DNA from: Quercus robur
Lineage: Eukaryota; Streptophyta; Magnoliopsida; Fagales; Fagaceae
Direction: 5' to 3'
DNA length: 64,000 nt
Assembly: GCF_932294415.1 (NCBI RefSeq)
Contig: NC_065537.1
Coordinates: 3,782,001 to 3,846,000 of the forward strand
Position numbers and translations under genes: made by a program. The notes beneath the pieces are model-generated. The model was not told where the DNA came from, did not search any database, and saw only the letters and a list, made by a program, of their open reading frames with translations. Below, in pieces: positions 62,063-64,000 of the stretch (its first letter is position 1; each line of letters starts with the position of its first letter).

Positions 62063-64000
62063 ATGGCTTCTTCTTCTTCTCGGAAAAGGAGAGAGCGTAC
62101 TCCCAGTCCTTCTGAGGGTGAAGGTTCTTCTGGTTCTGCTCCGAGCGATTCTCATGAGGTTGTTGAGCGTCCAGCCTTTCCTCTACGGGATCCTTGGTAT
62201 GCTCCCAGTTTATTTTTTCCTCATATTTCTCATGGTGAGGCTCCTCCATCCCCTCACGTTTGGCTATTTTCTGGCTAAGCGGGTTTCGCCGGTTCCGCCC
62301 AGGTTCCTGACCCTAGAGAGATTTTTGATCTCCAGATCAGACAAGGGATCCGAGAGGCGGTTCCTATTTTCTTCGATTTTGTGGCGGGGAAGATTCAGGG
62401 TTGGCCCATATGGGTAGACAAGGAACTGTCTGATGCTGAGTTTGTGGGTCGTTTGGAGCGCGCCGGTATCCTAAAGGCAGTGGCTATTTCCAGAAACCTT
62501 GAGGGTTTCAGAGACGCCAAAGGGCTCAGGCATCTGGTACGTCGTTGGTGTCCTTCCCTTCATACTTTTTTCTTTTCTACTGGTGAATTGACAATCACCT
62601 TGGAGGACGTGGTTAATAACTTCCTCCTCCCGGTGTTTGGTGAAGAGAATCCCTTTGATATTGATCTTTCTAGTGAGGATCTTGTGGTAGAAGAGAAATT
62701 ATTTGGTCATTTTGGTGGTCGCTCCGCCTCTCCTGGTGGTAAGCCGGCTAGGATGGGGAGATGGGTGATGACCCTCTCTCGTGAAAAGGATAAAGAAGTG
62801 AGATGGGCCGGTTTCCTGGCCTTCTGGCTTAGTAAATTTTTGTTTAGTGAATTCCCTGGGTACGGAGTCAAGTCTTCACTTTTTCCGTTGGCAATCAAAT
62901 TGGCTCGAGGTACCCAATATCCTTTGGCCCCTCTGTTTTTGGGTCACGTTTATTCTCAACTGGACCATCTTCACGGAGATGAGGCTGAGGGTGACTCTTG
63001 CTATGTGATTACTTCATCCCTTCACTGTGCCATTCTTCAGATTTTTATGTGGGATCGTTCTGCAGCTACCTTGGCTAAGTGTAGAAATTTGAAGTTTGTG
63101 AAGGACAAGTTCCAAGGATCCCCTGACATAGTGAAGGGTCTTTGTGGCAATTCTACTGATGCCTTTCCCATTATTTTCCGTTGGATTAGCTTAAAAGGTG
63201 GTGGCCTCAACCTTGTGGAGTTGTTTGACCAAGCAGGGAGCTTATGTTGGAGATCCCCTCGTGAGTTTGGTCCTGGCTTCGCGTGTGATTCTGCGTTGTC
63301 TTCTTTTTTATCTTCAACAGGTAATACCTTCGACTTGCGCCGTGGTGATGAGGGCAGTCTGGCTTATCTTGCCTGCATTAGCCCTTCCTGGCTTCCCGTG
63401 CCTTCTTCAAGTGGCCCAAAGTACACTCATTATTCAGCACACCGGGTGCTTCGACAGTTTGGTTTTGATCAAGATATCCCGCCAGTTTTCAAGGATGTGG
63501 TGCCATCCCTTCCTTCCTTGGATCCTTTCTTGAGGCTGCAGGCCTTTTCTTATTGGTTTCGGAGGAGCCCCCAGTTCGTGGTGCCTAACTCCCAGAGAGG
63601 AGTCTTTGCTTCCAGTGGCTATACTGGTTATTGGAGAAGAGTACAGAAATCTTTTGTTGACTATGTTGGCACTGGTACAATTCGGGAAGTCCCGAATTCT
63701 AGCATTGTTTCTGCTCCGACAGCTAATAGACGTTTATCTCTTCCTACTGCTGGGATCGTTTCTGCTGCTGCAAGCAGCAAGACTGGGTTCGCAGAGTGGC
63801 ATTCCTCCAGGGGAGGTTGGGTGACTTATGGACAGGATCTTCCTGAGGCCTGGCTGGGTGATAGTCTTATCATTGGTACCTCCTCTGGGGTGCCCATCAA
63901 AAAGGGTGCAACAGAGACAATTAGTGCTGCTACTGCTAAAGGTAAGGATGTTAAGTTGAAGAAAATGAAAGCTGCTGATGTTGGCGAAAGTGCAGGGGGT
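62063..64000 (+). mobile_element. Antisense plant mobile domain (PMD) frame carried by the Tat-like element (fossil)
   Basis: The plus frame begins at an ATG (62063, MASSSSRKRRER, a basic and Ser-rich start) and continues to the window end with about one break. The core matches the plant mobile domain (aminotransferase-like, PMD): LVRRWCPSLHTFFF followed by GELTITLEDV, the best conserved part of that family, then GFLAFWLSKFLF, LGHVYSQLDHL and WISLKGGG. The tail near 63900 is Lys-rich. Being antisense to the element and next to its polypurine tract, it corresponds to the extra antisense ORFs known in some Tat-lineage elements. The PMD assignment is from memory of the family, and the function in the element is unknown. 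Confidence 0.7.

Larger units (their letters stand above)
60313..64000 (-). mobile_element. Tat-like Ty3/gypsy element inserted in the copia element, minus orientation, runs off the window (fossil)
   Basis: Its 3' LTR is 60313-61538 (minus-strand edges TGTTGAGGTC and ACTCTCACA), the same family as the solo LTR at 40296-41549. Directly right of it, 61539-61560 is, on the minus strand, cccacgagctcggggggcta, the same polypurine tract as in the element at 42418-52766. That fixes the orientation: the interior lies to the right and the 5' LTR is outside the window. The left flank ataag (60308-60312) should be found again after the missing LTR. The first 2.4 kb of interior carries a long frame on the opposite (plus) strand. 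Confidence 0.85.

Noticed and set aside
1-64000. CRISPR arrays, bacterial operons, riboswitches, tRNA or rRNA genes
   Set aside because: None was seen. The tandem arrays are contiguous repeats in transposons, and the tRNA-like pieces are SINEs or primer sites.

Overview
The window looks like nuclear DNA from a eudicot plant. It is AT-rich, has intron-containing plant genes with GT-AG junctions, and is crowded with plant-type mobile elements: Tat-like Ty3/gypsy and SIRE-like copia LTR elements, L1-type LINEs, tRNA-derived SINEs, Helitrons and hAT-like MITEs. The flavour of the repeats suggests a woody species, perhaps Fagaceae. That is an impression and was not tested.

There is one complete host protein gene, on the minus strand at 17632-23145: a six-exon manganese-type cation diffusion facilitator (metal tolerance protein, MTP9/MTP10 type, 404 codons). 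A paralogue, also minus, shows only exons 4-6 at 54133-55424. Its upstream part is cut off by a nest of LTR elements that starts inside the equivalent of intron 3. Between 9.7 and 12.0 kb, minus strand, there is a candidate polycistronic snoRNA locus with a TATA box and a telo-box: two box C/D RNAs and a two-hairpin H/ACA RNA, with a second, more diverged copy of one C/D RNA and the H/ACA RNA 1.6-1.7 kb further on.

Layout. 0-9.7 kb: LINE tail, short Helitron, solo LTR, MITEs and an isolated caulimovirid-type movement-protein ORF (a viral fossil). 9.7-12.0 kb: snoRNA locus. 12.3-17.2 kb: a second short Helitron of the same family, an RNase H fragment and local duplications. 17.6-23.2 kb: the MTP gene, with a SINE that landed beside the exon 3 splice donor. 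25.3-27.4 kb: a 5'-truncated LINE. 30.4-36.5 kb: a 6.2 kb Helitron with good ends on both sides, carrying captured exon-like sequence and a tandem amplification of a first exon. 38.5-42.2 kb: a hAT-like element, a SINE, and a copia remnant containing a solo Tat LTR. 42.4-52.8 kb: a full-length young Tat-like element with a 5-bp target duplication, two tandem arrays and only broken pol traces. 54.1-55.4 kb: MTP paralogue exons. 56.0-60.3 kb: a SIRE-like copia element (LTR, primer site, gag). 60.3 kb to the end: a minus-strand Tat-like element inserted in it, carrying on the opposite strand a long frame of the plant mobile domain (PMD) type.

LTR elements and the viral ORF are described as fossils. 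Intron-exon junctions were placed by eye from splice consensus and family conservation. Assignments to named families rest on recalled motifs, not searches.
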